From Babylonia areolata (lineage: Eukaryota > Mollusca > Gastropoda > Neogastropoda > Buccinidae), in NCBI RefSeq assembly GCF_041734735.1, contig NC_134897.1, positions 5,622,204 to 5,686,203 on the forward strand: a DNA stretch of 64,000 nucleotides, in the 5' to 3' direction. Both the position numbers and the translations under genes were made by a program. Below are positions 1-11,195 of the stretch, one piece after another. A model generated the notes under the pieces. The model was given only the letters and a program-made list of their open reading frames with translations. It was not told the DNA's origin and did not search any database. The number at the start of each line of letters is the position of its first letter. The first letter of the stretch is position 1.

Positions 1-59
1 GTCCTTGAAGTGCTTGCAGGGTCTTCCAAGTTCACAGTGGCCTTCCTTCAGCTGGCCAT

Positions 60-1597
60 ACAATAGCATCTTCGGGATCCTGCTGTCTGTCATGCGGACA
101 ATGTGTCCTGTCCAGCATAGATGGCACTGGATCAGCAGGCTTTCGATGCTGGGCAGGCCGCTCCTCTCTAGGACCTGGAGGTTGGAGACCTTGTCTTGCC
201 ACTTTATGCCGAGGATCGTTTGTAGGCATCTCTGATGAAACTGCTCAAGTTGTTGAATGTGACGGCGATACGTCGTCCATGTTTCACAGCAGTACAACAA
301 GGTGGTCAGCACAACAGCTCTGTAGGTTTTGATTTTGGTGCTAAGCCTGATGCTTTTGTTGTTCCACAGCCTGTTGTTGAGTCTGCCAAAGGCGGAGCTG
401 GCCTTGGCAATGCGCAGCGTCACTTCTGCATCAAGGGCTGCATAGGGTGCTGCCCAGGTAGCAAAACTTGTCGACTGACTTGATCTCTGTGTCATCGATC
501 TTGATTGCAGGTGGGGGGAGGCACTAGTGTTCTGTGAGTTAGCTGGTTGGTACATGGACTCGGTCTTGCTGAGGCTGATGGTGAGTCCAAAGCGCCTGCA
601 GGAGGTTGAGAACCTGTCCATAATGAATTGCATGTCCTCATGGGTGTGTGCAGCAAGCGCACAGTCATCAGCGAAGAGGAACTCTCTCAACAGTGCCTCG
701 AACACCCTGGACTTAGTGTGGTGTCATCACAAGTTGAAAAGTTTGCCATCTGTGCGAAACTGAATGTAGATGCCGCGGTCACTGTCTTGGAAGGCGTCAA
801 TCAGCATGGCAGAGAAGAGAATGGAGAACAGTGTGGGTGCCAGGACGCAGCCCTGCTTCACTCCATTTACCACAAGGAACGGATCCGACGTCAGTATTTT
901 CCTGTACTCTCACCTGCATGCCATCGTGGAATGACGCAATCAGCTGGGTTAGGCTCTTTGGGCAGCCGAACTTTAGGAGGATCTTCCACAGACCACGGCG
1001 GTTCACCGTGTCTAAGGCCTTACTCAGGTCTACAACAACCATGTGAAGCTCCTTGTTCTACTCCCGGCACTTCTCTTGCATCTGGCGTACGGCAAACACC
1101 ATGTCACATGTCCCCCTGCCTGAGTGGAAGCCGCACTGTGCTTCAGGAATGACTGTGTTGGAGACATGGTCAACCAGTCTGTTCAGTGTGATGTAGGCGA
1201 AGATCTTGCCGGCGATGCAGAGGAGAGAGATACCACGGTGGTTATCGCAGGATGTTTTGTCTCCCTTCCATTTGTAAATGTGGACTATTGAAGTATCCTT
1301 GGACTTCTGGGTCTTAGCCTTGGTGGGAGGGGCAGCTAGCGAGTCATTGACTGGTAGCTGTGGGAGGGCTGCAATTACCTCGTCAGATAAGGACGAGTCC
1401 CTGTTGAGGAGGGTGTTGAAGTGCTCTGCCCAACGGGCAAGGATATCTTTCTTGTCTGTCAGGAGGGTGGTCTGGTCCAAGGCTCGGACAGGGGTTGATC
1501 CTGTGACTCTCGGCCCATACACAGCTCGGAAACTATCATGGAAGGTCTTCATGTCATGAGCATCAGCTGCGGACTGAAGCTCTTCGGACTCTCCCAC
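60..1597 (-). pseudogene. LINE reverse transcriptase domain (broken)
   Basis: Reverse transcriptase part of the LINE at the window start. In minus-strand order it shows the thumb-proximal leader with WAEHFNTLLNRDSSLSDEVI, the fingers block with GISLLCIAGK, the palm block VVVDLSKALDTVNRRGLW near 1040 and the catalytic LFADDCALAAHTHEDMQF near 672. After these comes the connection region with LTTLLYCCETWTTYRR near 290. The frame is broken several times, and a block between about 1290 and 1330 is missing relative to relatives. It is the typical length of a RT plus connection domain apart from that loss. Confidence 0.82.
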
Positions 1598-1678
1598 CAG
1601 GTGTTCTTCATCTCAGGCAGCCTCTTCTGTACGAGTTGCTTGGTTTGCAAGTACTGGTTCTTCTTTCCTTGGCAGTCT

Positions 1679-2740
1679 TTATTGGAAATGTGATCCTGAT
1701 GCTGTACATGCAGTGTGTTCAGGAGCTTCCAGAGTCGTTCTCGTCAAACCAGTATTTGTGGCTTCTCTGTACAAAGCTGCTGCTGTGTACACAGCATCTC
1801 TAAAGGTGCTCCATACTTCTTCAACATCGGTTGATGCAGGAATTTCTTGGAGAGCTGCTTGGATTTGCTGCTGCAGCACGTCCATGGTGATAGGGAGGCG
1901 GTGGATGGTCAGCTTCCTAGGGCGTTTCTGCCTGGCTGGTTGGAGCTTGCGTGCAAGTCTGATGTTCATCTTGCTGCGTACCAGGTGATGGTCTGACCAA
2001 CAGATTGCTCCTCTCATGCAACGTGTAATGGAAACATCACCTCTGTCCCTCTGCCAGACAATCACATAGTCCAGCATGTGCCATTGCTTGGAGTGGGGGT
2101 GCATCCATGTGTTCTTGTACTTGTCCACTTGTTGGAAGAGGGTGTTGGTGATGGTCAGTCCATGCTGCATGCAGAGCGAGAGCAAAAGCAGTCCGTTGAG
2201 TTGCACTTGCCAGTGCCATGCTGTCCAAGGACTTTTGGCCATGAGGAGAAGTCCACGCCGACGCGGGCATTGAAATCCCCAAGGATGATCAGCCTGTCCT
2301 TTCTGTCTACCACTGAAATGGTGTGGCTGAGCTCCTCGTAGAAAGCTTCTTTGATGTCATCAGGGTTGGTCATCGCCGGGGCATAGCAACTGATGACTGT
2401 GGAGAAGCGATCCTCGGACAGCTTCAGAAACAGGGTCATCAGCCTATCGTTTATCCCACGTGGAAGGTTGTCAAGCTGTCATGCAAGTTAGGTTTGTATG
2501 GCAAAGCCTACGCCTGAGATTCTTGGGGTGCCATCTGGTTTCCCACTGCAATAGAAGGTGTAGTCCCCTTCAACTTCCTCCAGCTGAGTTTCACCTGCAA
2601 ACCTGGTTTCGCTCAGGGCTGTTATGTCCACCTGGTAGCAATCAAGAATTCTAGGAATGAGCGCTGTGCACCTTTCTGGTCTGTTGTCTCTGTCTAAAAG
2701 GGTGCAAACATTCCAGGCACCCAGAGTCAGGGCATGACAC
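1679..2740 (-). pseudogene. LINE apurinic-type endonuclease domain (broken)
   Basis: The endonuclease would nick target DNA to prime reverse transcription. Visible pieces are the N-terminal strand around GAWNVCTLLDRDNRPERCT, the sensor region TFYCSGKPDGTPRISGVGF, the core IISCYAP-like segment with ILGDFNARVG near 2270, and the late motif HMLDYVIVWQRDRGDV followed by SDHHLVRSKMNI, which carries the catalytic histidine pair region. The frame changes near 2240-2280 and stops occur near 2470-2500, so no active protein is expected. The assignment to the APE-like exonuclease/endonuclease fold is by motif recognition. Confidence 0.82.
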
Positions 2741-3262
2741 CTGGTTCTTTTCTTCTGCTGTTTTCGACCACTAGTGTTGGATGTCCAAGTAGGTGCGGTT
2801 TCCTACTAGGTACTAAGTGAGGCAGGCTTTGTTTAGGCATCCTTTTATCTCCCCTACCCCATGTGGGGAGTGCACTGCTGTCCCTAAAAAGGGCTGCTCT
2901 GACGCTGTGGAAGGATATGGGCACCGCATCTGCCCCAGTCTACGGCAGACGACCATCACCCCACAGCCGCCTGCGTGCAGTCGTGACATGGAACTGCCAG
3001 CAGCATCCTCTGCCTGTCCCCGTTACCACTTTTCCATCGCCGCAGGGCTTGGGAAAGCTGGGTGTTGAAGGGCTAGCTCATCGTTCCGACATTAGCCTGG
3101 TTGTCTGACCAGCACAGGTAACTTATTTTTAGTGAAGAGGAGTTGTGCAGTCCCTTCCCCACTCTCTTGCCTACCGACGCTCAGAGTCCCACAGGTGCAG
3201 ATACTGCCACGTGTAGAACAGCCTCAGCAGGTGCAGGTTTTTTCTTCGGAGTTCCGTCTCCT

Positions 3263-3510
3263 AGGAGGACTTCCAGCCAAGGATAAGAGCTCCCCCTGCC
3301 CTTTCTGTCTACCACTGAAATGGTGCGGCTGAGCTCCTCATAGAAAGCTTCTTTGATGTCATCAGGGTTGGTCATCGCCGGGGCATAGCAACTGATGACT
3401 GTGGAGAAGCGATCCTCGGACAGCTTCAGACACAGGGTCATCAGCCTATCGTTTATCCCAGTTTTGTCTCCTAGGAGGACTTCCAGCCAAGGATAAGAGC
3501 TCCCTCTGCC
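3263..3510. repeat. Duplicated endonuclease patch between 45-bp direct repeats
   Basis: Bases 3301-3461 repeat the LINE endonuclease stretch 2297-2458 almost exactly, in the same orientation. The patch is flanked by two copies of a 45-bp sequence (3263-3307 and 3466-3510, starting gtctcctaggaggacttcc). This is seen directly. It looks like a local templated insertion or a tandem duplication followed by loss, inside the 5' region of the LINE. Confidence 0.8.
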
Positions 3511-3650
3511 CTTTGGTCATCCTCTTCCATCTTCACAGCCGTTGGGAAAGGTTTCCTCCTCTGCCTGGTCCGTTGTTGGGAGACTTCACATGTGGCAGGT
3601 AGTGCTGGGTTACATGGTACCAGTAGCAAGGGCTATGCCCCTGACCTGAC

Positions 3651-5350
3651 CTCTGGTAATAATTAATATATATTTAAAATCATGAAGTGAAAAAACACAA
3701 CTAAATACCTTTCCATCATTAAAAAATGATGACACAAACACATAAAAAAGACGAAGCTAGGGTAGTTGGAGGATGTAAAACCTTCATACTCATAGCCAGC
3801 AATTACTGGAAATCATATGAATTTTCACTGACGGAGGGAGCCATTTGTAAACCTGATATGAAGAAATGAACACAACTTTGTCCCCAACAGACTAATCAGA
3901 TATATATCTTGGCAATGGTAGTGAACTATTCCCCATCGCAAGTGATCTGACTGACTGGAGACACCATCACAAATCCAAGGTGTTCTCAGTCTGACTTCCC
4001 TGCCTCCCCCCCTCCCAAACAACAACATATTCTTTGGTATCATACATCATGAAGTGAAAAACAGCTAAGTTCTATTTCATCATTAAAAAATGACATACAG
4101 TTTAAATTATTCTTCTGTCACGAGCTCTTCACTGCAAACATCAAAAAGAACCCAAGCTCTGTGATGGCTTTTATATCACACAAGAAGCAAATTTTAACAA
4201 GAAGTGAAGTGTAGAACTACTTAAAATGTATTTGACAATTCCTCTGACAACATCAAAAGCAAAATGTACATTTTGGGCATTAAATGGATGAAAACATACT
4301 TCAGATGATTAATGAGCCAAAAGCACCTGAAATACAGCTTTGTCATACAGAGAAAACATCAGTGGTTTTGCTCTGTTAAGTTTTTTTCAACAGGAATCAG
4401 AAAAGGAACTTCTTTGGTTCATTCAACTATAGGAAAACTGTAATTATAGAATGAAACCCCATACAATCTTTTGCACTTAACTACTTCTTACAACTAAGCC
4501 TACCATTACCACCATGATCTGTAAAGTTTATGGTTTTCGCCATTTGATCTGCTCAGTTCCAGATTATTGCCATCTGATCTGCTCAGTTCTAATTATTGTC
4601 CTATTTCATACAGTAATATTATAATGTTGGCATTACAATAACTATATTTAAAATGCTTATGGGGAAGTTATGCACAGTATATTTGGCATTTCATTTATTA
4701 TGAGCAATTAGCACTGTTTATGTTCGATATTATATATAATAATAATACATATAGGTATATAATATGAAAATAATAGAGAGTGATACAGACATATATGCTA
4801 AAGTGCGACATTACCGACATATGTAATTGTTTTAACAGTGTCTACGGATCTAACACAACCTATTACATCAATGTCTTTGACACACTGATTGATAAAGGTT
4901 TTGTTTTCACTTCAGTTGTGCCAGTTTATGAATGTATGAATACGAGAGGAGCAAGAAAGACTTCTGGGTCCCAAATACTGAAAGAAGGATACGTTAGTCT
5001 TTTTGTCGGCTCGTGCATCTTTTAAAAACTCGTTTGTTTTGTTTGTACTATTGTAGTATTTTTTTTTAATCTTTGACAACGTACTGAAATTCAATGGATG
5101 ACTAACACAGACCCGTGAAAATGCCTGACTCGATGAACTGATAATCTCTCTTGAAACTTTACCATGTCATTAGGTTTTTAGTTTGCTTCGAAAGGTTCAG
5201 CTCCAGGAATTTAGGATGCTAAACTGCGACATTACCGTTCATTTAGCATCCTAAATTCAGCTCCAGGAATTCAGGATGCAAAACACGTTGACTCACCTTT
5301 TCTGGACATGATGAACATCTAGTCCTTGTGAATTGTAATTTTATTTAGCT
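3651..5350. other. AT-rich unique-looking stretch, no gene seen
   Basis: No coding region with support. It holds two copies of a roughly 50-bp direct repeat (3677-3733 and 4044-4092, around catgaagtgaaaaacaactaa), a short tandem of a 30-bp unit at 4535-4600 (catctgatctgctcagttc), and a hairpin at 5196-5271 listed separately. Confidence 0.6.
5196..5271. repeat. Perfect 13-bp inverted repeat inside a short direct repeat
   Basis: ttaggatgctaaa (5211-5223) and tttagcatcctaa (5242-5254) are exact reverse complements with an 18-nt loop. The structure is bracketed by two copies of ttcagctccaggaatt (5196-5211 and 5256-5271). The loop sequence gcgacattaccg also occurs at 4805-4816. Confidence 0.7.
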
Positions 5351-5424
5351 CGCGTTCTGCATGTTCCAAATATCGGTTCGTAGAATGATGTCCCTTGATC
5401 TTAATATCAAGAATAAACCGCTGG

Positions 5425-5510
5425 AGAGTTCCGCGGCCATCTTGGATTTAGCGCATGCGCATCAAATTTTTACTCGAAATCGCGAGCAATGCCAAATGGC
5501 GACGACGAAG
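5425..5510. promoter_or_regulatory. Candidate CpG-type promoter with YY1-like and NRF-1-like sites
   Basis: gcggccatcttgg (5433-5445) matches the YY1 core, and gcgcatgcgc (5451-5460) is a perfect NRF-1-type palindrome only 6 bp away. Several CpGs follow. On the plus strand a small frame starts ATGGCGACGACG near 5497; on the minus strand the YY1 site itself contains an ATG followed by GCCGCG. Paired YY1/NRF-1 sites are a hallmark of housekeeping promoters in animals. No downstream exon was confirmed, so the call is tentative. Confidence 0.35.
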
Positions 5511-5979
5511 GCAAAAGCAGCAAACATGTGTTGTCATCCATTTCTTCACTTGATAGCTTCCATTGCTACAACCAAACTCTGTACAACCAAACTCTGTATA
5601 ATGAAGTGTCATCGTATACACAATAAAAGATAAATAAAGATGATAAAAATAAGCCTGCTGTTTCGCACGTTTTGCTTCTCTCGATCGCCTTTGTTGCTCG
5701 CAACTTTAGAGAACTAATCAACTTCGAAAGCACTGATTATATGACCCACATCTACAAGTCAAGCAAGCACGGAACCACTGAGCTTAATGGCACCACTATT
5801 GAGCTCGATGCACGGAACTCTCCAACGGTCTGTTCTTTGGTCGAGCTTTTCGACGTGTGACGTCACTTTTTTAGCGGTGTGTCGTCTCCGCGTTCTGAAT
5901 TATCCGTGTTTATATTTCAACGCCTTGCTGAAGTATTGAATTTTACCGGGCTTGTTTGTTTGTTTCATTGGCAAAATTG

Positions 5980-6160
5980 ACTTTGAGGAGTTGAACAGAA
6001 AACGGGAGATTGTGGACAGAAAAAGGGAGATATTCGATAGAAGGGAGATGTTCAGTGGACAGAAAACTATAGATGTAGGACAGAAAACGAGATCGAGATG
6101 TATAGAAATGGGAGATAGGCCGGGACAGAAAACCGGCGGTGCCAGTATAACAGCCGGGCC
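5980..6160. repeat. Degenerate short tandem of gacagaaaacgggagat-like units
   Basis: Seven or so imperfect copies of a motif around gacagaaaacgggagat follow one another between 5993 and 6135. They read as a basic, repetitive peptide in one frame (RKREIVDRKREIFDRREM), which is a by-product. A GC-rich segment with cctaggccag follows to 6265, then a poly-A and a GA run. Confidence 0.45.
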
Positions 6161-6589
6161 AGATCTTACTCTGTCCAGAGTTTACCCCCTTATGAACTGG
6201 CCTAGGCCAGAATGTGCCCCCGTATAAACTAGCCTGGGCAACACCCGTGGTTTGGCCTAGACCTCTGGGCCATTAAAAAAAAAAAAGAGAGAGAGAGAGA
6301 GAGGCAAGGCCTTCAAGACTCACTTGTGGCAAATTAAGTCCCCTAGCATTAATTACAGAGTAATTTCCCTTCTTTACTATCTGCACCAAAACGTTTGCAA
6401 AATAAATAAAACTTCCATGCTTAGCAAAAGAAGTTCCTGTTTGAACAAAAAATGATAATAATGTCTACTCTTGTTGTTGTGTCGGAATATCAGATCAAAG
6501 TGCCAAGTTTAGAGAATACAAAAAATATAAATATAACAGCAAATGCAGTTTGTATATAATTTGGCTTCATTTTTTATTTTTTTTGTGCC

Positions 6590-6800
6590 CATCCCAGAGG
6601 TGCAATATTGTTTTAAACAAGATGACTGGAAAGAACTGAATTTTTCCTATTTTTATGCCTAATTTGGTGCCAACTGACAAAGTATTTGCAGAGAAAATGT
6701 CAATGTTAAAGTTTACCACGGACACACAGACACACAAACACACACAGACAACCGAACACCGGGTTAAAACAGACTCACTTTGTTTACACAAGTGAGTAAA
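6590..6800 (+). mobile_element. Microsatellite-bearing dispersed repeat, copy 1
   Basis: Shares a long consensus with 7376-7476 (same strand) and with 19234-19480 (opposite strand). The order is a unique head (catcccagaggtgcaata), aatgtcaatgttaaag, tttaccacggacacac, a CA-rich tract at a fixed place, caaccgaacaccgggttaaa, and a terminal hairpin gactcactttgtttacacaagtgagt (6773-6797). The end palindrome and the fixed microsatellite suggest a small non-autonomous element. No coding capacity. Confidence 0.65.
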
Positions 6801-6834
6801 AAAAACACTGGTAAATACCCAGACAGGTAAAAAA

Positions 6835-6842
6835 ATTATATA

Positions 6843-6890
<48 letters not shown>

Positions 6891-7222
6891 ATATAAAAAC
6901 ACATGCCAAGTCTACTGTTGTTGATATATAATGATCTCTCACTCTCTCTATATATACACACACACACATATACATACACAGACATAGATGTGTGTGTGTG
7001 TGTGCGCGCGCGCGCGCCCTCACCCTCTCTCTGTAATGTAATACAGTATACAATATGAATAGTATGTTTGGAGTAATAAATATTTTGTTTTGTACTCACA
7101 TGCAGCATAGATGTGACAGGAGTTTACCAGAGGACAACACACACTTGTGTGACAGGAGAGAGGGAAAGAGAGGGAGGGAGAGAGTAAGAGAGAAGAGAGA
7201 GGGAGACAGAGAAAGAGAGAGA

Positions 7223-7261
<39 letters not shown>

Positions 7262-7265
7262 AAAC
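6835..7265. repeat. Cluster of TA, TG/CG and GA microsatellites
   Basis: Simple repeats: (TA)n at 6839-6879, (CA)n near 6957-6970, TG then CG alternation at 6990-7017, and GA-rich DNA at 7150-7260 with a pure run near 7222-7259. The alternating purine-pyrimidine TG/CG run could form Z-DNA. Open frames here encode only dipeptide repeats. Confidence 0.85.
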
Positions 7266-7375
7266 ACACACAGAGAGATTATGTATGTATGTATGAATTC
7301 ATACACAATGAAATGTATGTATGTATGTATGCATGAAATCATACACAATACAATACATGAGCTATAGTTTCTAAT

Positions 7376-7389
7376 GTAATGTTTACCAC

Positions 7390-7423
<34 letters not shown>

Positions 7424-7476
7424 CCGAACGCCGGGTTAAAACATAGACTCACTTTGTCAGTTACACAAGTGAGTCA
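7376..7476 (+). mobile_element. Microsatellite-bearing dispersed repeat, copy 2 (short)
   Basis: Second copy: tgtttaccacggac, (CA)n at 7391-7421, aaccgaacgccgggttaaaa and the terminal palindrome gactcactttgtcagttacacaagtgagtc (7446-7475). It lacks the head seen in copy 1. Confidence 0.65.
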
Positions 7477-7599
7477 AAAATGTTTCGTCAAAGCCATAGC
7501 AAGGGAAACAAATCTCCCTTGGAAACGTTTCGCAGGCAAAACGTTTTTAAAACGTTCTTGCTGATAAAAAAAAGAAAGAAAAAAAGTTGCAGTTGAATT

Positions 7600-8461
7600 T
7601 TTTTCGAAGATAATTATGAACCTTTGCAACCTATCTAAATAGGTAAGTGTTCTCTCAGTTATTCCTATCATCTGGTTGGCTTTATTTGTTATATTCTGTA
7701 TATGTATGTCAAATGATAGTTTATTATAAAAAAAACAACAACAACAACAACAAAAAATGCCAGTTAGGTCTTTCTCACTTTGACAGTTTTCAATGTCCTG
7801 TGTGGTGTCTTCTGTTATATGGTATTTGTTTTCTGGATTTTTTTTCTTCCAATGTGCGTTACTTTACACTTTGATACGTTAAAATATAGATTCCTTCTAT
7901 CAGTCCAGTCCTGTAACTTATATAAGTCCTTTTGTAGTGTAGTATTACTTTGTGCACTGCCATAAAGTTTAGTATCATCTGTAAATATTCAGCATATACT
8001 TTCAGGAAGCTCATTTATGTATATTGTAAAAAGCACTGGGCCAAATATGCTACCTTGTGGTATACCACTAACAACATTTTCATTTGTTGACATGTTTTCT
8101 CTAATTCTAACTACATGTGTTCTTTCTGACAAGAAGTTTTTTGTCCAGTTCAGTATGCTTCCAGTAATACCATATGTAGCTAATTTTAATAAAAGTCTTT
8201 GATGTGGTACAGAGTCAAATGCTTTTCTAAAGTCTAAATGAATTATGTCTACAGGTTTACCCATATCTATCATTTTTGTGAGATCTTCAGTTACTTCTAG
8301 GAGCTGTGTTGTATACGATCTTCTCTGTATAAAACCATGTTGACGGTCTGCATACAGATTGTTTGTTGTCATGTGTGATACTATAGTATCCCTGATAAAG
8401 GACTCCAAGATCTTACACAAAATACAAGTCAAGCTCACTGGTCTTCCTGGTTCATGTTTTG

Positions 8462-8520
<59 letters not shown>

Positions 8521-8945
8521 CTGTTAACCTCAGCCATTTTCCAGTCTTTCGGTAGGTAAGCAGATTCAAGTCATTTATTATAAATCATACTCAAAGGAAG
8601 AGATAACTCTCTGCTCAATTCCTTTTATATTCTTGAGGGTATTTTGTCTGGTCCTTGTGCTTTGTAGGGGTCTAAGGCATGCAGCTTCTTTTCTACTGCC
8701 AATGGAGTGACTCTTAAGTCACAAATATTAATGTTTCCCGACCTGGAGCTTTTACCAAGGTCGGGTAAATTTGTCAAGGTCTCTTTAGTATACACACTTG
8801 CAAATAATTTATTAAGTGTTTCTGCTTTTCCTTGATCGTTTTCTGCTAAGCTTCCATCTTCTTTTTCAGTACCCCTATTCCTGTATTAAGTTTCGTTTTT
8901 TCTTGCACATATTTCCAAAATATTTTAGGACCGTGCTTACAAAGT
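7600..8945 (-). mobile_element. 5'-truncated CR1/Jockey-group LINE with RT, split by a TA microsatellite
   Basis: Minus-strand RT fragment. From 8945 downwards: KHGPKIFWKYVQEKTKL, then LNKLFASVYTKETLTNLPDL, VEKKLHALDPYKAQGPDKIP, LESAYLPKDWKMAEVN, then a (TA)n tract. After the tract come GRPVSLTCILCKILESFIRD, DIIHLDFRKAFDSVPHQRLL (palm), VVSGIPQGSIFGPVLF, IFTDDTKLYGSAQ (catalytic box near 7968) and FDIHIQNITNKANQMIGITE near 7650-7700. The TA tract at 8467-8519 replaces the residues expected between MAEV and the GSKHEPG block. An (AAC)n tract interrupts near 7735-7756. In-frame stops occur near 8560 and 8620 and a frame change near 7820. The LINE is dead and lacks its endonuclease. Confidence 0.85.
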
Positions 8946-8949
8946 AAGT

Positions 8950-9347
8950 GCAACGGCTTGAGAAAGGTTCTCAGTTGTTTTTTTTTGTTTTTTAAAAATT
9001 TAAATAATTATGATATATTTGCTTGTTTCGCATTTTATCAACCAGTTATGTGTTGTTGTTGTTTTTTTTTGTTGTTTTTTTGCGTTAAGAGATTTGTTTA
9101 TTTCGATTTGTGATACACAGAGCACAGTTTGATCATTAGCCTATTCAGTGTTATCGTTTCGTATGTGACGCGGTTGCGCCCCTTGTCGATTCGTAACCGT
9201 CGTCTGGCCTCACTTTCTAAGGTTGTGACTGTGCAGTATCTTCCAATGGCAACTTAACAGACGGTCATTGGTTTGCCACAACATCAGCACTGAGCCGTGG
9301 TGGTTAGCAGTGATTTATTTACCGTTTTATGATTGTGTTGTATTATA

Positions 9348-9396
<49 letters not shown>

Positions 9397-10330
9397 AATG
9401 CTGCACTCTCCCTGTTCTTCCGTCGCAATATTATCAAAATTGGTTCGGCGACGTACAGATCCAGATCCAGATCCGGAATTTCTTGCGTTATGATTTGTCA
9501 TGACTGACGAATTGGAATGATCACAAAACGTAACTATAGGAACACGCATACCTTACAACCACACCAGAATTCACTTTGTCAGTCTGTCTCTCTCTCTAAT
9601 TCAGTGCTCTGATGTAATAGTGTTACAGAGCATAGAATCTATTATCATGTTAGTGAACAGAACTTTGGAAATGATTAACTGTTTAACACCCACACAAGAA
9701 AGTTTATCTTATTTTGAAAGACAGTGTAGAGCTAGACTATAGATCTGTTAAACTTTAATGCAATTTAATCAGTATGGGGGATAACTGTATGTTAGATCTT
9801 TATTTTGAATTTGTTTTTAAGCAAGCCGTTATTATGATTTTATTGCAGTTTCACGGAGTTCAAAATGACACTTCTGTGTATATGGAACCCAAACAACTAG
9901 TGTTGGTGTCAGTCCTTTCTCGTGCATGAGATGGTCAACAGTGCTTTGATGTGCTCATGCCGCTACAGTAAGTCTGTGATAATGTTTTAAAAAGTCTTGA
10001 AAATCACCAGTATTCAGTATTGTGTCTTGCTGAACTAAGCGAAGACTTACTTACCGACAACTTAATGCTTCAGTTGAAAAGAATTTCAGGTATTTTTCTG
10101 TTGTTGTTTATTTTAATTTTATACATGAGACTTTGAGAGACGCTGTGCCCAGCTACCACGACTCATTTGAATCCAGAGGGAGCCAGTGCTTCATGTTTTT
10201 GAAAGAAAAAATATTTTCTGTACAAGTTTTTGTTTGTTTGTTGTTGTTGTTTTTGTTGTTGTTTTTGTCCCGGACTTTTTTGGGTCGACCACCGTTTTAT
10301 TTTGTATACAAATTCATTATGACAATTCAG
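8950..10330. other. No gene seen; T-rich and microsatellite DNA
   Basis: AT-rich DNA with (GTT)n/T-rich runs near 9050-9080 and an (AT)n followed by about 22 T at 9344-9396. A moderately CpG-rich patch lies at 9160-9300. No splice-flanked frame convinced me. Confidence 0.55.
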
Positions 10331-10374
10331 AATAGATGGAAAAGAAAAAAATAAACAAAAAGATTTTTTTTTAT

Positions 10375-11195
10375 CTGAATTCAGCTATAATAGATAAGAT
10401 TACTGTTGGCGCTTGGTGCAGATTTAGCGGATTAGCTCTTTCTTGGGTCAAAAGCTATCTTTCAAGTCGCATACAGACAGTTATCATCAATAATCACTCA
10501 TCACAGCCAGCACCTGTTTTGTTCGGAGTTTCACAGGGTTCTGTCTTTGGACCTATACTCTTCCTCATGTACACAAAACCTCTTCATGCACTCATCCAAA
10601 GTCACTTTGTTTCCGATCAATCTTTCGCAGATGACACACAGCTTTACAGAACATGTTACCCCACAGAAAAAGGTCAAACCATACAGACTATACAGTCATG
10701 CATCACAGGTGTCAGATCGTGGATTACAGATCGCAAGCTCAAACTAAATGATAACAAGGAAGAGGCACTTCTCATTCACTCAAAGCGCTCATATCTGACT
10801 TGCGTAAGCCTTCATCTATCCTGGTAGGGACTTCAGACATACCTTTCTCAGCATCTGCACGCAATTTAGGTTACATGATTTCTGACGACATGACACTTGA
10901 CACACACATCAAACACATTTGTAGGTCAGCATATGCAGCACTCCTACAAATCATCTCCATTCGGCAATATCCAAACACAGAAACCACAAAGACTTTGGTA
11001 TGTTCTTTTGTTCTATCTAGATTAGATTATGGAAATTCTCTTCTTGCTGGCTGCCCCGAACACTGTATTGACAAAATTCAAAAAGTTCAAAACTCTACAG
11101 CACGACTCACTCTCAAAGCTAAGAAACGTCAACACATCACTCTCCTACTCGCTTCCCTTCACTGGCTCCCCATTCAAGCACGAATACTGTCACGT
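10375..11195 (+). mobile_element. LINE fragment, RT and connection region (L2/CR1-like)
   Basis: Plus-strand non-LTR RT piece. It shows FSGLALSWVKSYLSSRIQTV, the motif GVSQGSVFGPILFLMYTKPL, the catalytic SFADDTQLYRTCYPTEKG (FADD near 10626-10637), then KLKLNDNKEEALLIHSKR. One frame change later it shows IPFSASARNLGYMISDDMTL, SRLDYGNSLLAGCPEHCIDK and ITLLLASLHWLPIQARI. It ends abruptly at about 11195, where unrelated DNA begins. The 5' half with the endonuclease is absent. It is a broken copy. Confidence 0.85.

Larger units (their letters stand above)
1..3650 (-). mobile_element. Degraded APE-type LINE, endonuclease plus reverse transcriptase, cut by window start
   Basis: A non-LTR retrotransposon on the minus strand. 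Its 5' region lies near 3650, the endonuclease domain around 2740-1680, the RT between about 1600 and 500, and the C-terminal region runs off the window at base 1. Recognisable pieces in order are an endonuclease start (DITALSETRFAGETQLEEV), the endonuclease core (ILGDFNARVG), the RT fingers (NHRGISLLCIAGKIFA, QCGFHSGRGTCDMVFAVRQMQ), the catalytic FADD box near 660-672 and the C-terminal HIVRMTDSRIPKMLLYGQL segment near 30-110. The copy is dead: in-frame stops interrupt the endonuclease near 2470-2500, and about 70 codons between the linker APPT and DTSIVHIY are missing near 1290-1330. A related tail lies at 63100-64000. The clade is not assigned with confidence. Confidence 0.88.
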
